DNA of 6,311 nucleotides. It comes from an uncultured Bacteroidota bacterium (GTDB taxonomy: Bacteria; Bacteroidota; Bacteroidia; Chitinophagales; Chitinophagaceae). Position numbers and translations under genes: made by a program. A model generated the notes under the pieces. That model was not told the DNA's origin, ran no database searches, and worked only from the letters and a program-made list of their open reading frames with translations. This document shows, piece after piece, positions 5,952 to 6,311 of this stretch (within the stretch, counting starts at the first letter, position 1; each line of letters opens with the position of its first letter). Where the stretch lies: NCBI GenBank assembly GCA_938008665.1, contig CALLKA010000162.1:1-6311 (forward strand), in the 5' to 3' direction.

Positions 5952-6311
5952 ATGAATTTTAATTTATCACAAATTCCAGAACGCACCACCCAGCCAAGAA
6001 CATCAGGGTTAACCATGATTATGGATAAGGGGTTAAGCATAAATGAAGTACATAATTTCATGAGCGTTGGTGGTCCACATTCTGATGTGATTAAGTTGGG
6101 ATTTGGAACTTCTTTTGTTACCCCAAATCTCAAGCAAAAATTAGAAGCCTATCAGTCTTATAATATTCCACTTTATTTTGGAGGTACTTTATTTGAGGCC
6201 TTTTTAGTGCGTGGTCAATTTGATGACTATGTGAGTATCTGTAAAGATTATGGCATTACATATATGGAAGTGAGTGATGGCTCTATTAGTATTCCGCACA
6301 CCGAAAAATGT
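5952..6311 (+). CDS. comA: Phosphosulfolactate synthase (ComA family), N-terminal part, cut by right edge
   Basis: The first 120 codons with no stop before the edge; the family is usually about 250-280 aa, so roughly half is present. Known: ComA (PF02679) adds sulfite to phosphoenolpyruvate to form (2R)-phospho-3-sulfolactate, the first step of archaeal coenzyme M synthesis; it is a cytoplasmic TIM-barrel enzyme unrelated to the competence regulator ComA. Seen: PRTSGLTMIMDKGLS (15-29), with the conserved DKG; SDVIKLGFGTS (44-54); the signature PLYFGGTLFEAF (73-84); and GITYMEVSDGSISIPHTEK (101-119), with the conserved EVSDG. These occur in family order with no missing core motif. The ATG is placed because the conserved region starts soon after and a TACCTTTG box lies 23 nt upstream. 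Bacteroidetes are not known to make coenzyme M, so the product probably feeds another sulfonate; this is inference. Confidence 0.94.
   Translation, partial: MNFNLSQIPERTTQPRTSGLTMIMDKGLSINEVHNFMSVGGPHSDVIKLGFGTSFVTPNLKQKLEAYQSYNIPLYFGGTLFEAFLVRGQFDDYVSICKDYGITYMEVSDGSISIPHTEKC

Noticed and set aside
5837..6133. Minus-strand open frame of 98 codons across the TPR/comA junction
   Set aside because: It runs antisense to two well-supported genes and their promoter; its product resembles no protein and begins inside the conserved ComA region.

Overview
The window looks like a chromosomal fragment from a Bacteroidetes (Bacteroidota) bacterium, probably near the Chitinophagaceae/Sphingobacteria side. 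The evidence is the AT-rich base composition, the lack of Shine-Dalgarno sequences before the starts, two perfect Bacteroidetes-type -7 promoter elements (TAnnTTTG), a YidC with the long periplasmic domain, and a phosphosulfolactate synthase homologue of the kind found in this phylum. The lineage below phylum is a guess. Bases 1-21 are not genomic: they match the end of an Illumina TruSeq adapter, so the left edge is a contig end with untrimmed adapter.

Layout, left to right. (1) 24-1313 (+): the C-terminal part of an IcmF-type adenosylcobalamin-dependent acyl-CoA mutase, cut by the left edge. (2) 1314-1360: a 47-nt gap with a TACCTTTG element. (3) 1361-3181 (+): yidC, the inner-membrane protein insertase, followed by a clear intrinsic terminator (3192-3226). 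(4) 3237-3848 (+): a small secreted protein resembling the DUF4412/GLPGLI group, starting only 10 nt after the terminator T-run. (5) 3849-3957: a 109-nt convergent spacer with no convincing element. (6) 3958-4326 (-): a small basic protein with a signal peptide and no recognised family. (7) 4327-4484: a 158-nt AT-rich divergent spacer with small dyads and one weak promoter candidate. (8) 4485-5909 (+): a cytoplasmic tetratricopeptide-repeat protein. (9) 5910-5951: a short gap with a TACCTTTG element overlapped by a perfect 7-bp inverted repeat. (10) 5952 to the right edge (+): the N-terminal 120 codons of a ComA-family phosphosulfolactate synthase.

Most of this is housekeeping or conserved Bacteroidetes gene content. 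There is no mobile element, CRISPR array, tRNA or rRNA, and I see no clear new multi-gene system. The points most worth a second look are the mutase, which has a methylmalonyl-CoA-mutase-like substrate loop in an IcmF-like body; the phosphosulfolactate synthase in a phylum where sulfonolipids, not coenzyme M, are the known sulfonates; the gene placed directly behind a terminator; and the dyad over the comA promoter.
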